Numbered from the stretch's first letter, positions 45,731-54,441 are shown. The stretch is DNA of 64,000 bases from an uncultured Tenacibaculum sp. (GCF_947494125.1 NZ_CANLTU010000005.1:167328-231327); one strand, 5' to 3'. Numbers and translations: made by a program. Notes: generated from the letters alone by a model not told the origin.

Positions 45731-46918
45731 TTAGTCTAAAATTTCAGTTACCTGACCTGCACCAACTGTTCTACCTCCTTCACGGATTGCGAACTGTAAA
45801 CCTAAGTTTAATGCAATTGGCTGAATTAAATCAACTATAATAGTTAAGTTATCTCCAGGCATAACCATTTCAACTCCATCAGGAAGCGCAATGTTTCCAG
45901 TTACGTCAGTTGTACGTACGTAAAACTGTGGACGGTAGTTATTATGGAATGGAGTATGACGTCCACCTTCTTCTTTCTTTAAAACATATACCTCAGCTTT
46001 AAACTTAGCGTGTGGAGTTACAGATCCTGGCTTAACAATTACCATTCCTCTCTTTATGTCTTCTTTATTAATACCTCTTAATAAGATACCTGCGTTATCT
46101 CCAGCCTCACCTCTATCTAAGATTTGACGGAACATTTCAATACCAGTTACTGTAGAAGTTAACTTCTCAGTACCCATACCGATAATTTCAACAGGATCTC
46201 CAGAGTTGATGATTCCAGTTTCAATACGACCAGTAGCAACAGTACCACGACCTGTAATTGAGAATACATCTTCAATTGGCATTAAGAAATCTTTTTCAGT
46301 TTCTCTTGGTGGCTCTTCAATCCAAGTATCAACAGCTTCCATTAATTCTAAAACTGTATCAACCCATTTTTGCTCACCATTTAAAGCTCCTAAAGCAGAA
46401 CCAGCAACAACAGGACCATTATCTCCATCATATTCATAGAAAGATAATAAATCTCTTACTTCCATTTCTACTAACTCTAATAACTCTTCATCATCAACCA
46501 TATCAACTTTGTTTAAGAAAACAACGATACGAGGAATTCCTACCTGACGACCTAATAAGATGTGCTCACGAGTTTGTGGCATTGGACCATCTGTTGCAGC
46601 TACTACTAAAATAGCTCCATCCATCTGAGCAGCACCAGTTACCATATTCTTTACATAATCGGCGTGACCTGGACAATCTACGTGCGCGTAGTGACGGTTT
46701 GCAGTTGCATACTCTACGTGAGAAGAGTTAATTGTTATACCTCTTTCTTTTTCTTCTGGAGCATTATCGATTTGATCAAAAGCTCTTTGTTCAGAAAATC
46801 CTGCATCTGCTAATACTTTTGTAATTGCAGCAGTTAAAGTAGTTTTACCGTGATCTACGTGACCAATAGTACCAACGTTTAAGTGTGGTTTCGAACGATC
46901 ATAAGTTCCTTTTGCCAT
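45731..46918 (-). CDS. tuf: Elongation factor Tu
   Basis: A 395-residue EF-Tu. The G1 motif is [11 protein letters not shown], then [34 protein letters not shown] and SALGALNGE, followed by domains 2 and 3 (for example [21 protein letters not shown]). It delivers aminoacyl-tRNA to the ribosome. It is expressed with the four upstream tRNAs, whose candidate promoter is at 47454-47461. Confidence 0.98.
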   Translation of the reverse strand: MAKGTYDRSKPHLNVGTIGHVDHGKTTLTAAITKVLADAGFSEQRAFDQIDNAPEEKERGITINSSHVEYATANRHYAHVDCPGHADYVKNMVTGAAQMDGAILVVAATDGPMPQTREHILLGRQVGIPRIVVFLNKVDMVDDEELLELVEMEVRDLLSFYEYDGDNGPVVAGSALGALNGEQKWVDTVLELMEAVDTWIEEPPRETEKDFLMPIEDVFSITGRGTVATGRIETGIINSGDPVEIIGMGTEKLTSTVTGIEMFRQILDRGEAGDNAGILLRGINKEDIKRGMVIVKPGSVTPHAKFKAEVYVLKKEEGGRHTPFHNNYRPQFYVRTTDVTGNIALPDGVEMVMPGDNLTIIVDLIQPIALNLGLQFAIREGGRTVGAGQVTEILD

Positions 46919-46996
46919 GATTATTAATTTTAATTCTTAGTTAAATATATTTAGTGTTATTTTAAAACTCTTACAAACTCTTTTCACTAAAAAAAG

Positions 46997-47069
46997 AGCC
47001 AATGACCGGATTTGAACCGGTGACCTCATCCCTACCAAGGATGCGCTCTACCAACTGAGCTACACCGGC
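46997..47069 (-). tRNA. tRNA-Thr (GGT)
   Basis: A 73-base cloverleaf on the minus strand: acceptor GCCGGTG with CATTGGC, anticodon stem CATCC/GGATG with loop TTGGTAG (anticodon GGT), T arm GGTTCAAATCC. CCA not encoded. Part of a four-tRNA cluster before tuf. Confidence 0.97.
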
Positions 47070-47081
47070 TTGGAATTTTAG

Positions 47082-47154
47082 AGCGAGAGACCGGGTTCGA
47101 ACCGGCGACATTCAGCTTGGAAGGCTGACGCTCTACCAACTGAGCTACTCTCGC
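47082..47154 (-). tRNA. tRNA-Gly (TCC)
   Basis: A 73-base cloverleaf on the minus strand: acceptor GCGAGAG with CTCTCGC, anticodon stem TCAGC/GCTGA with loop CTTCCAA (anticodon TCC), T arm GGTTCGAACCC. CCA not encoded. Confidence 0.97.
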
Positions 47155-47221
47155 GTATTTAAAACCTTTCTTCAATAGTCAAAAGTTGAAGCTTAACATA
47201 TTGCTTAATCAGTTTTAAAAG

Positions 47222-47304
47222 TGGGGAGAGCAGGATTCGAACCTGCGAAGTCGTAAGACAACGGAGTTACAGTCCGTCCCATTTGGCCGCTCTGGAATCT
47301 CCCC
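47222..47304 (-). tRNA. tRNA-Tyr (GTA)
   Basis: An 83-base class II tRNA on the minus strand with a long variable arm: acceptor GGGGAGA with TCTCCCC, anticodon stem ACGGA/TCCGT with loop CTGTAAC (anticodon GTA), T arm GGTTCGAATCC. CCA not encoded. Confidence 0.97.
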
Positions 47305-47339
47305 AATACTTCAATAAATTAAAGAACTTGTTTCTTTAG

Positions 47340-47413
47340 AGCCGATGGAGGGACTCGAACCCACGACCTGCTGATTACAAATCAGCTGCTCTAGCCAGCT
47401 GAGCTACATCGGC
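47340..47413 (-). tRNA. tRNA-Thr (TGT)
   Basis: A 74-base cloverleaf on the minus strand: acceptor GCCGATG with CATCGGC, anticodon stem GCTGA/TCAGC with loop TTTGTAA (anticodon TGT), T arm GGTTCGAGTCC. CCA not encoded. First tRNA of the cluster that leads into tuf. Confidence 0.97.
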
Positions 47414-47453
47414 AATTGTTATAAAAAAACAATCCGCTATTTCTAACGGACTG

Positions 47454-47461
47454 CAAATGTA
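47454..47461 (-). promoter_or_regulatory. Candidate -7 box of the tRNA-tuf operon
   Basis: The minus strand reads TACATTTG, a full match to TAnnTTTG, about 41 bases before the first tRNA. The -33 region is only A-rich, so support is moderate. Transcription would start near 47448. Confidence 0.5.
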
Positions 47462-47510
47462 TAAAGTAATTTTTAATTTTTAAAACTTTTTTAGATTATT
47501 TTTTATCTTT

Positions 47511-47819
47511 TTATGACACTAAAGAATCTCTATGTTTTTCTTTTGATTTTTTCAAACTTCTTTTTAATGATTCGATCGCAATACTGACACCCTCTTCAAA
47601 CGTTTTTGTTTGTTTTTTCACCATTAACTCATTCCCTGGAATATTAATTTTAACTTCTGTAATTTTATTTTCCTTCTCACTTGTTTTTTGTACTTTTAAG
47701 AAAACCTCTGCATCAACTATTTTATCATGAAACTTTTCTAAACCTTCTATTCTCTTTTCAATATAATCTATCAACTTTTTATCTGCTGTAAAGTTTACTG
47801 ACTGCGTGAATACTTTCAT
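47511..47819 (-). CDS. hpf: Ribosome hibernation-promoting factor, HPF/YfiA family
   Basis: A 102-residue short-form HPF: MKVFTQSVNFTADKKLIDYI, IEKRIEGLEKFHDKIVDAEVFLK and the basic C-terminal helix AIESLKRSLKKSKEKHRD. It binds the decoding region of idle 30S subunits and promotes 100S dimers or protection. It lies 13 bases after the recombinase gene, so the two are co-transcribed. Confidence 0.93.
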   Translation of the reverse strand: MKVFTQSVNFTADKKLIDYIEKRIEGLEKFHDKIVDAEVFLKVQKTSEKENKITEVKINIPGNELMVKKQTKTFEEGVSIAIESLKRSLKKSKEKHRDSLVS

Positions 47820-47832
47820 AATTTATCAATCT

Positions 47833-48720
47833 TTAATTAGACTCTCTAGGATGAGCCTTGTTATACACTTTTTTTATTTGCTCCAAGCTATTATGCGTAT
47901 ACACTTGGGTAGAGGCTAAACTTGAATGCCCTAGTAATTCTTTAACCGAATCTAATGACGCACCATTATTAAGTAAATGTGTAGCGAAAGCGTGCCTTAA
48001 GATATGTGGGCTTTTTTTTGCTTTTGTTGACACTCTACTAAAGTACAAATTTATTATTCGGTAAACAAGAGTTTCATAAATTTTAACTCCCTTTTTTGTT
48101 ATTAAAAGCTCTTCTACATTTCCCTGTTGATATTCTTTTTTCACATCAATATATTGATTCAAAGTCTTTAAGACTGACGGAAGTATTATTACATATCTTT
48201 CTTTATTTCTTTTCCCTAAAACTTTTATCACTTTCTTAACAAAATCTACATCCTTCTCTTTTATATTTATCAACTCTATTCTTCTTATCCCTGTTGAATA
48301 TAGCAATTCTACTATTAACCTATCTCTTACCGATTCAAAATCTTTATTCTCACTCATAATAGCCAACACCCTCTCAACTTCTTTTTCATCAAATGGTACT
48401 TGTACTTTTTTCTGAACTTTTAGAGCTTTGTGTTTTGCTAATGGATTTACTTCAATCTCTCCTGTTTTTTGTAAAAACGTGTAAAATGTTTTCAACGAAC
48501 TCATCTTTCTATTTACAGTTCTATTTGAAACCTCATTATCTATTAAACTCACCAACCATGTTCTAATCTGATTGTAATGTATCTCCTTCAATCTTTCTTG
48601 ATCATATTCAACAATACAAAAATCTTTAAAAGCAATTAAATCCATTCTATATGCTTGAATTGTATGTTTTGAATATTTTTTTTCACATTCTAAATACTCT
48701 AAAAAAGCTTCTATTAACAT
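47833..48720 (-). CDS. Tyrosine recombinase, XerC/XerD type
   Basis: The frame is open from 48771, but ATG 48720 gives the normal Xer N-terminus MLIEAFLEYLECEKKYSKHT and a 295-residue product. The SAM-like core-binding domain covers about 1-95. The catalytic residues are visible: Arg in STGIRRIEL (about 148), Lys in VLGKRNKER, H-x-x-R in PHILRHAFATHLL (about 240), His in LGHSSL and the nucleophile in STQVYTH (about 272). It most likely resolves chromosome dimers at dif. It sits with hpf and rpsU and is not flanked by mobile DNA, so I do not treat it as an element integrase. XerC and XerD cannot be told apart by eye. Confidence 0.9.
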   Translation of the reverse strand: MLIEAFLEYLECEKKYSKHTIQAYRMDLIAFKDFCIVEYDQERLKEIHYNQIRTWLVSLIDNEVSNRTVNRKMSSLKTFYTFLQKTGEIEVNPLAKHKALKVQKKVQVPFDEKEVERVLAIMSENKDFESVRDRLIVELLYSTGIRRIELINIKEKDVDFVKKVIKVLGKRNKERYVIILPSVLKTLNQYIDVKKEYQQGNVEELLITKKGVKIYETLVYRIINLYFSRVSTKAKKSPHILRHAFATHLLNNGASLDSVKELLGHSSLASTQVYTHNSLEQIKKVYNKAHPRESN

Positions 48721-48749
48721 CCTACTTATTTTATTAAAATAAATGTACA

Positions 48750-48780
48750 AAAAAACCTGTATTGAAAACAATACAGGTCT
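48750..48780 (-). terminator. Terminator after rpsU
   Basis: Stem ACCTGTATTG with CAATACAGGT around a 4-base loop, followed on the minus strand by a T run (48755-48749). It separates rpsU from the recombinase-hpf operon. Confidence 0.85.
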
Positions 48781-48803
48781 TATATCTTTAAAATAGTTTA
48801 TTT

Positions 48804-49001
48804 CTAACCTATTTCTTCTTTAGTTCTTAATCCTTGAACGTAAGATGCTTTTATCATTTGAGCACGTTTCACTACAGATGGCTTATTAAACTGCTTTCTG
48901 TCACGTAATTGTTTTAACGTTTTAGTGTTACTAAATTTACGCTTATAACGTTTTAACGCTCTATCGATATTCTCTCCTTCTTTAATTGGAATAATTAACA
49001 T
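48804..49001 (-). CDS. rpsU: 30S ribosomal protein S21
   Basis: A 65-residue bS21: MLIIPIKEGENIDRALKRYK, then RKFSNTKTLKQLRDRKQFNK and a basic tail. In Bacteroidota bS21 helps hide the anti-Shine-Dalgarno of 16S rRNA, and its own gene is one of the few with a strong Shine-Dalgarno. Here GGGAGGT stands 8 bases before the ATG, in line with autogenous control. Monocistronic, with a consensus promoter at 49053-49082. Confidence 0.96.
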   Translation of the reverse strand: MLIIPIKEGENIDRALKRYKRKFSNTKTLKQLRDRKQFNKPSVVKRAQMIKASYVQGLRTKEEIG

Positions 49002-49009
49002 TTGTTAGC

Positions 49010-49018
49010 ACCTCCCTT
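49010..49018 (-). promoter_or_regulatory. Strong Shine-Dalgarno of rpsU
   Basis: On the minus strand AAGGGAGGT precedes the rpsU ATG with an 8-base spacer. Most other genes in this window show only A-rich leaders. Such a Shine-Dalgarno is expected if ribosomes lacking bS21 select this message. Confidence 0.85.
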
Positions 49019-49052
49019 CATTGTAGTCTCTAAATTTATTATTTTAGGATCG

Positions 49053-49082
49053 CAAAGGTACTCAGTAATTTTTAATTAACAA
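49053..49082 (-). promoter_or_regulatory. Promoter of rpsU
   Basis: The minus strand has TTG (49082-49080), 19 bases, then TACCTTTG (49060-49053), matching the Bacteroidota consensus TTG-N19-TAnnTTTG. Transcription would start near 49047, leaving a leader of about 45 bases that holds the Shine-Dalgarno. Confidence 0.75.
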
Positions 49083-49095
49083 TTAAAAAAGCATT

Positions 49096-50478
49096 TTATT
49101 TAGGTGCCCAAACTGAATAACTTTTTGGTGGCACTTGAATTTTCACCCATTTACCTCCCTGTGTTACAGGTTCCCATGTTGAATGCCCTGTATAATCTTT
49201 AATCTTTGTGTTTGACCAATTGGTTTCTATCCAACGTTCTTGCCAATGATTTGCATTATTTATATACACTACTAAACCTGAATTATTATGTCCGTTTCTC
49301 TTTGCAATATACTCATCATTATCTGTATAAAGATTTGTAGTACTACCTCCTGCTAAATTATTATGTATCCATATTAAATTATTTAAACGCTCTTTATTTA
49401 ACCATTCTTCATAATCTCTATAAAACATTGTCGGATACCCTTCATGCGTTAATATATATGCGTAGGCTAACATTTTACCTCCATAAATTTCATTGGTATC
49501 ATGATTTGTTACGAATGTTACTGCTTTACTTGCATTTCGTTTCCATAACATATCTTCATTCAATTTATTTAAATTATTTCCGTCAAAAGCATCTTTCATT
49601 CTGTAATAACATGCAAAATCAAATGCACTTGCTTCTGCTTGACCTGACCACCAATCTAAAGTACCTGCATTTCCATCCCAATACTCTCCTACTGTAAATC
49701 CTCCTACTTCATTTTTCCAATCTTTTACTACCCATGGTTCAAACCCTTTTACATAGTCAAAACGCCATCCGTCAAAACCAATTACATCTCTATAATATTT
49801 TGCTACTGATTCTGGGTTTTTCCACAATTCATTTTGAACCCTTACTTGGTGATGACATAAATCTGGAAAACCTCCAAATACTCCTGTATCACTTGCATGA
49901 TTATGATTTGGGTGAAAATCATTATAATCTCTAGTAAACCTTCCTGACAATGGTGTAAATTTTGTCCAGTTAGCTTGCCCATTAACAGGGTTCACTTCAC
50001 TTTGACCACCACTATTATGGTTTAAAACAATATCTGCTATTACACTTAATTGTGCTCCATGTGCAGTTGAGATTAAACTTGTTAGTTCATTTTCTGAACC
50101 AAACCTTGTCTCGATACTTCCCATTTGATTATACTTTCCGAAATCAAAATAATCAAAAGGGTCATATCCCATAGATAATGATCCATTTTGTGCTTTCGTT
50201 GCTGGTGGTAACCAAATAGCATCTATACCTGCATTACTCCAATCCTGAACTTTTCCTTTTACTGTATTCCACCAATTTCCTCCCGCTGGCACATCCCAAT
50301 AAAATGCTTGCATCATTACTCCCGACCCAATCGGTTTTAAACCTGGTCTTGATGATGCTTGTTGTATTTCTTTTTCTTGTGACTTTACTTTTAATTCTTC
50401 TGATAATTCTTCTGAACATCCTAAGAAAACAATTATGATTGGCACAAGAAACCAACACTTTTTTTGAAGAGTTTTCAT
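49096..50478 (-). CDS. Alpha-amylase, glycoside hydrolase family 13, lipoprotein
   Basis: A 460-residue GH13 enzyme with a lipobox (C21 in VFLGCSEE). The conserved regions are DIVLNHN (region I), GWRFDYVKG with the nucleophile Asp (about 239), GEYWD with the acid Glu (about 263) and FVTNHD (about 325). The end is a short beta-sandwich (KIKDYTGHSTWEPV to PKSYSVWAPK). It is probably displayed on the cell surface for starch or glycogen breakdown. No SusC/SusD or other maltose genes flank it. Two palindromic boxes upstream (50527-50556) look like an operator. Confidence 0.94.
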   Translation of the reverse strand: MKTLQKKCWFLVPIIIVFLGCSEELSEELKVKSQEKEIQQASSRPGLKPIGSGVMMQAFYWDVPAGGNWWNTVKGKVQDWSNAGIDAIWLPPATKAQNGSLSMGYDPFDYFDFGKYNQMGSIETRFGSENELTSLISTAHGAQLSVIADIVLNHNSGGQSEVNPVNGQANWTKFTPLSGRFTRDYNDFHPNHNHASDTGVFGGFPDLCHHQVRVQNELWKNPESVAKYYRDVIGFDGWRFDYVKGFEPWVVKDWKNEVGGFTVGEYWDGNAGTLDWWSGQAEASAFDFACYYRMKDAFDGNNLNKLNEDMLWKRNASKAVTFVTNHDTNEIYGGKMLAYAYILTHEGYPTMFYRDYEEWLNKERLNNLIWIHNNLAGGSTTNLYTDNDEYIAKRNGHNNSGLVVYINNANHWQERWIETNWSNTKIKDYTGHSTWEPVTQGGKWVKIQVPPKSYSVWAPK

Positions 50479-50526
50479 TTAATAAGTTTTTAAATTTGTT
50501 TCAAGTTATACATTGATACTCAAACT

Positions 50527-50556
50527 GCGAAATCGTTATAGCAACGAAATCGTTTT
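50527..50556. promoter_or_regulatory. Repeated operator-like boxes before the amylase gene
   Basis: The 10-mer CGAAATCGTT occurs twice (50528-50537 and 50545-50554), offset by 17 bases. The second lies in AACGA-AA-TCGTT, an inverted repeat of the kind bound by LacI-family regulators. The boxes start 50 bases before the amylase ATG. The regulator is not in this window. Confidence 0.5.
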
Positions 50557-50612
50557 CGTGTTGAAAACTTATTGATTTTTAATTTTTTACAGCCACAAAA
50601 AACAAACTTTAC

Positions 50613-50645
50613 AAAAAAACCACTCGATATTTGAGTGGTTTTTAT
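50613..50645 (-). terminator. Terminator after the acyl-CoA dehydrogenase operon
   Basis: Stem AAAACCACTC (50616-50625) with GAGTGGTTTT (50633-50642), 7-base loop, T tract on the minus strand. It lies 118 bases beyond the dehydrogenase stop, after the duplicated 3-prime segment. Confidence 0.8.
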
Positions 50646-50687
50646 TTTATAATTAACTTCTAATTATTATAATATTTTAAGTTGTAA

Positions 50688-50724
50688 TTTATATTCTTTC
50701 TTATCAATTATCATTTTTGCAATA
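50688..50724 (-). pseudogene. Duplicated 3-prime end of the acyl-CoA dehydrogenase gene
   Basis: These 37 bases match 50775-50811 in the gene at 34 positions. On the minus strand they encode IAKMIIDKKEYK, identical to the end of the dehydrogenase except that the final PAT is replaced by another short tail before a stop. No start codon or other domain is attached. It is a remnant of a tandem duplication with 87-base offset, most of which has been lost. Confidence 0.7.
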
Positions 50725-50762
50725 TGAAAACATATTTTCGCAAAATTAATAATCAAGAAATA

Positions 50763-51920
50763 CTAAGTAGCAGGTTTATACTCCTTCTTATCAATTATCA
50801 TTTTTGCGATAATCTCTTTTAAGATTTCAGAAGTCCCTCCTCCTATTGGACCTAATCGGCTATCTCTTAATAATCGAGCTAATGGGTACTCTTCCATATA
50901 ACCATACCCTCCCAATAATTGCAATGCATCATAAATAACTTCATCTGCCATTTTTGTTGACAATAACTTACTCATACTAGCCTCTTTCACAACATAATTC
51001 CCATCGTTAAGTCTTTTCGTTATTGAGTAATTATACTCTCTGCACATATCCACTTTTGATGCCATTTCTGCTACTTTATGACGTAGTGCTTGAAACTTAT
51101 CTAATGTCTTACCAAACGCTTCACGTTCGCTCATATACTGCAATACATAATCTACTGCATATTCTGCTCGTGCATGTGCGTTAATTGCCATTATTAAACG
51201 TTCTAATGCAAAGTGCTGCATTATGTAAGGGAACCCTTTCCCTTCTTCTCCCATTAAATTCTCTGCTGGAATCACAACATTATCAAAAGCTATTTCTGCT
51301 GTATCTGATGCCCTCCATCCTAATTTATCTAACTTTGTTGAAGATATCCCTGGTGTATTTCTATCCAAAACAAAAATACTCATTCCTTTATGTCTATCTT
51401 CTGGGTTCGTTTTAGCTGCTACTACTAGATAATCTGAATATACCCCATTAGTAATAAATGTTTTTGATCCATTTATTACATATGTATCTCCTTTTTTTAC
51501 CGCTGTAGTTCTCATTCCTGCAACATCACTCCCTCCAAAAGGTTCTGATATACATAAACATCCTATTTTATCTCCATCTATACTTGGAGTTAAATATTCT
51601 TTTTTTATTCTATCATCCCCTTCTTTATTTAAATGAGTCATTGCTAGATATGCATGTGCCCACATATTTGCTGCAAACCCTCCTGAGTTTACTTTTTGCA
51701 ACTCTTCTAAAAAGATAACTGTATAAAAAAGGTCAAGGTTTAACCCTCCATATTCTTCTGGTTGGTTTAATCCGAAATATCCCATATCTCCGAATTTCTT
51801 CCAAATAAAACGTTCTACCGTTCCTTCTTTTTCCCATTTATCTATATATGGAGTTACCTCCTTTTGTAAAAACTCCTTAAAGCTTTCACGAAATGCTTCG
51901 TGTTCTTCAGTAAAATACAT
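50763..51920 (-). CDS. Acyl-CoA dehydrogenase family protein
   Basis: A 385-residue flavoprotein with the acyl-CoA dehydrogenase signatures: CLCISEPFGGSDVAGM (about 136-151), VINGSKTFITNG and the C-terminal QLLGGYGYMEEYPLARLLRD. The catalytic base position lies in the RDSRLGPIGGGTSEILKEI segment, where the residue before GGTSE is Gly rather than Glu, as in members that use a Glu elsewhere. It oxidises an acyl-CoA to the trans-2-enoyl-CoA with FAD. It is the third gene of an operon with the AGCS symporter and HHH protein (25 bases to the latter). Substrate chain length cannot be told. Confidence 0.93.
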   Translation of the reverse strand: MYFTEEHEAFRESFKEFLQKEVTPYIDKWEKEGTVERFIWKKFGDMGYFGLNQPEEYGGLNLDLFYTVIFLEELQKVNSGGFAANMWAHAYLAMTHLNKEGDDRIKKEYLTPSIDGDKIGCLCISEPFGGSDVAGMRTTAVKKGDTYVINGSKTFITNGVYSDYLVVAAKTNPEDRHKGMSIFVLDRNTPGISSTKLDKLGWRASDTAEIAFDNVVIPAENLMGEEGKGFPYIMQHFALERLIMAINAHARAEYAVDYVLQYMSEREAFGKTLDKFQALRHKVAEMASKVDMCREYNYSITKRLNDGNYVVKEASMSKLLSTKMADEVIYDALQLLGGYGYMEEYPLARLLRDSRLGPIGGGTSEILKEIIAKMIIDKKEYKPAT

Positions 51921-51945
51921 ACTGTATAATTTTGTTGTTGTTTGT

Positions 51946-52854
51946 TTATTTAGCTTCCAAATATAAAACTATTCTCCCGTACTTATCTACAGGAAATCCA
52001 TCTATATTTTTTAATTCCGATATATTTTGAAGTTCTGCTACTTCATCTCTATATTCAAAGATCTTTTTACATAAGTTATAATCTATATACGGATTCTTTA
52101 GTATTTCTTTAAACGTTGCCGTATTCACATTTGTTTTTTGAATAATTGGCTTACTTTTAATACTAAATATCTGTAAAATATTATTTACTACTTCCTTATC
52201 CACCCCCCATACTTCACTTAGTTGCTCTTTATAGCTAAACCCTTGTATTTTTTTTCGGTATTTGATAATTCGTTCAGCAATAACCTCTCCTACTCCGCTT
52301 ATTGTTTCTAAGTCTTGTTGTGTTGCCTTATTTATATTCGTCGTAGATAATTTTGTTTTTAAACTACTAGAGGGCTCTTCTACTAATTGTTTTTTAACGA
52401 TGAAGGATTTCTTTAGTTTCTTCTGTTTATTTCTTTTTACAACCCAATCTGGAAATTTAAAATATGAGGCCATCTGTGCTAATAAAGTATCGGATACTTT
52501 TGTTATTTCCTGAAACTCTTCTTTTGAATTTACAAATCTATTCTGTTTCCTATAACTATGTAATCTATCTATTTCATCAACGGTCATACCTAATTTGTAT
52601 CCTTTATAATCTGTAATATAATTTGGATTAAAAGGATAAATTTTCGGTTTTCTTTTTTCTAGTTCAATTTTCTTTAAACTATCTATGGTATTTCGAAAAA
52701 CTAGTAATTCATTTGTTGTAGTATCTATTATCTGGTTTGAAGAGAAATCTACATATAAATATATTATTTGTAGTACTACTATAATTAATGCTAAAAAGAA
52801 AATCCCATTTCTTTGGCGTTTGTTATACCAGAAATGGGATTTAAAATTTTTCAT
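51946..52854 (-). CDS. Helix-hairpin-helix (ComEA-like) domain protein
   Basis: A 302-residue protein with one N-terminal membrane helix (about 15-34) and several HhH motifs: NINKATQQDLETISGVGEVI near 175-195, EVWGVDKEVV and VNTATFKEILKNPYID near 243-258. The family is annotated as helix-hairpin-helix or ComEA-like; a role in binding DNA at the cell surface or in the periplasm is plausible. It lies between the symporter (12 bases) and the acyl-CoA dehydrogenase (25 bases). There is no metabolic link to either. Confidence 0.88.
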   Translation of the reverse strand: MKNFKSHFWYNKRQRNGIFFLALIIVVLQIIYLYVDFSSNQIIDTTTNELLVFRNTIDSLKKIELEKRKPKIYPFNPNYITDYKGYKLGMTVDEIDRLHSYRKQNRFVNSKEEFQEITKVSDTLLAQMASYFKFPDWVVKRNKQKKLKKSFIVKKQLVEEPSSSLKTKLSTTNINKATQQDLETISGVGEVIAERIIKYRKKIQGFSYKEQLSEVWGVDKEVVNNILQIFSIKSKPIIQKTNVNTATFKEILKNPYIDYNLCKKIFEYRDEVAELQNISELKNIDGFPVDKYGRIVLYLEAK

Positions 52855-52866
52855 TATTTATTTGTT

Positions 52867-54441
52867 TTATCCAGCAAAATCTTTAATTGCTTTCATATAC
52901 CTAGCTAATTCATCTTTTACTTTTGGTGCTAGCATTACAATACCTATCATATTAGGAACCATCATAGCAAAAATCATTGCATCCGAGAAACCTATTACTG
53001 AGCCTAAACTTGCTGCTGAACCTATTACAACGAAAATACAAAATATAATTTTATAAGTATATTCCATTTTCTTACTTCTACCAAATAAATAAGCCCATCC
53101 TTGGAAACCATAATAAGACCAAGAAATCATCGTACTAAATGCAAATAATACTACTGCAATCGTTAACACGTATGGAAACCATGAAATTGCTGATTCAAAA
53201 GCTCCTGATGTTAGCAAAATAGCTTGAGCATCATTTAACCCTGCATTTGCTGAAGTTACATTTCCTGTTATAATTAATACCAAAGCTGTCATAGTACAAA
53301 CAACAACTGTATCAATAAATGGCTCTAATAACGCCACTAATCCTTCAGATGCTGCATACTTAGTTTTCACAGCTGAATGCGCAATAGATGCAGAACCAAC
53401 ACCTGCTTCATTTGAGAAAGCTGCTCTTCTAAATCCTTGAACTAGTACTCCTACTGCTCCACCAGCCATTCCTTCTGGACTAAATGCTCCATTTATAATT
53501 TGCATGAAAGCATCTCCTATCATATTAATATTAGCAAAGATCACAAACAATGAAGCTGCTACATAAATAACAACCATAAACGGTACAATCTTATCTGTTA
53601 CTTTGGCTATTTTCTTAATTCCTCCAATAATAACAATACCTACAAACACAGCCATAACAATTCCAAACAACCACCCTTTACCATGTAAAAACGATGCTTC
53701 TCCTCCTGTTATATTCTCTACTAATTGAAATGCTTGGTTAACCTGAAACATATTACCTCCTCCAAAAGAACCTCCAATTACGAAGATTGCAAATAAAGCT
53801 GCTAATACTTTCCCTAAAGTTTTATTTTTTAGCCCTTTTGTTAAATAATACATTGGACCACCATATACTGTTCCATCTGCTGCAATATCACGGTACTTTA
53901 CACCTAATGTACATTCAACAAATTTAGAAGCCATCCCTAAAAAACCAGCTACAATCATCCAGAAAGTTGCTCCTGCACCACCTATCGATACAGCAATAGC
54001 AACACCAGCTATATTACCTAAACCTACTGTTGCTGACAACGCTGCTGTTAATGCCTGGAAGTGTGACACTTCTCCTTCATGATCCTCTATAGCTATTGTT
54101 TCTATATGATCTCCATCTGTTAAATCTCCTGCTCCATGCATAGATTCATGGTGATCTAAATCATCATATTTACCTCTTACAATATTAACAGAAGTTAAAA
54201 CTCCTCTAAAATTTATAAATTTAAAATAAAATGTAAAATATAAAGCTCCTAATATTAGTGGAAATAATACCCAAAAAACTTTTATTCCTCCTCCGAAGTC
54301 TATTTGATAAAAAATTAAATTAACAAACCATCCTGTTGCATCTCCGAAGACTTCATCTATTTGTTGATCAATACCTTTTTCTTGTGCAAATGTTAACATC
54401 GGTGTTATTAATAATAACAACGCTAGAAGTTTTTTCTTCAT
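52867..54441 (-). CDS. Alanine/glycine:cation symporter (AGCS family)
   Basis: A 524-residue transporter with a cleavable or uncleaved signal-like start and about eleven membrane helices. The family motifs are GLGNIAGVAIAVSIGGAGA (about 143-161) and FRRAAFSNEAGVGSASIAHS (about 346-365). An insertion of about 30 acidic residues around 100-125 precedes the core, common in Bacteroidota members. It takes up alanine or glycine with sodium. First gene of an operon with the HHH protein and acyl-CoA dehydrogenase. Confidence 0.94.
   Translation of the reverse strand: MKKKLLALLLLITPMLTFAQEKGIDQQIDEVFGDATGWFVNLIFYQIDFGGGIKVFWVLFPLILGALYFTFYFKFINFRGVLTSVNIVRGKYDDLDHHESMHGAGDLTDGDHIETIAIEDHEGEVSHFQALTAALSATVGLGNIAGVAIAVSIGGAGATFWMIVAGFLGMASKFVECTLGVKYRDIAADGTVYGGPMYYLTKGLKNKTLGKVLAALFAIFVIGGSFGGGNMFQVNQAFQLVENITGGEASFLHGKGWLFGIVMAVFVGIVIIGGIKKIAKVTDKIVPFMVVIYVAASLFVIFANINMIGDAFMQIINGAFSPEGMAGGAVGVLVQGFRRAAFSNEAGVGSASIAHSAVKTKYAASEGLVALLEPFIDTVVVCTMTALVLIITGNVTSANAGLNDAQAILLTSGAFESAISWFPYVLTIAVVLFAFSTMISWSYYGFQGWAYLFGRSKKMEYTYKIIFCIFVVIGSAASLGSVIGFSDAMIFAMMVPNMIGIVMLAPKVKDELARYMKAIKDFAG

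Noticed and set aside
47340..47413. Possible attachment site at the tRNA cluster
   Set aside because: No direct repeat of a tRNA 3-prime end was seen nearby and the adjacent genes are conserved core genes.
47833..48720. Tyrosine recombinase as a sign of a mobile element
   Set aside because: It is a Xer-type protein in a housekeeping neighbourhood (hpf, rpsU, tuf) with no flanking repeats, attachment site in the tRNA genes or cargo genes.
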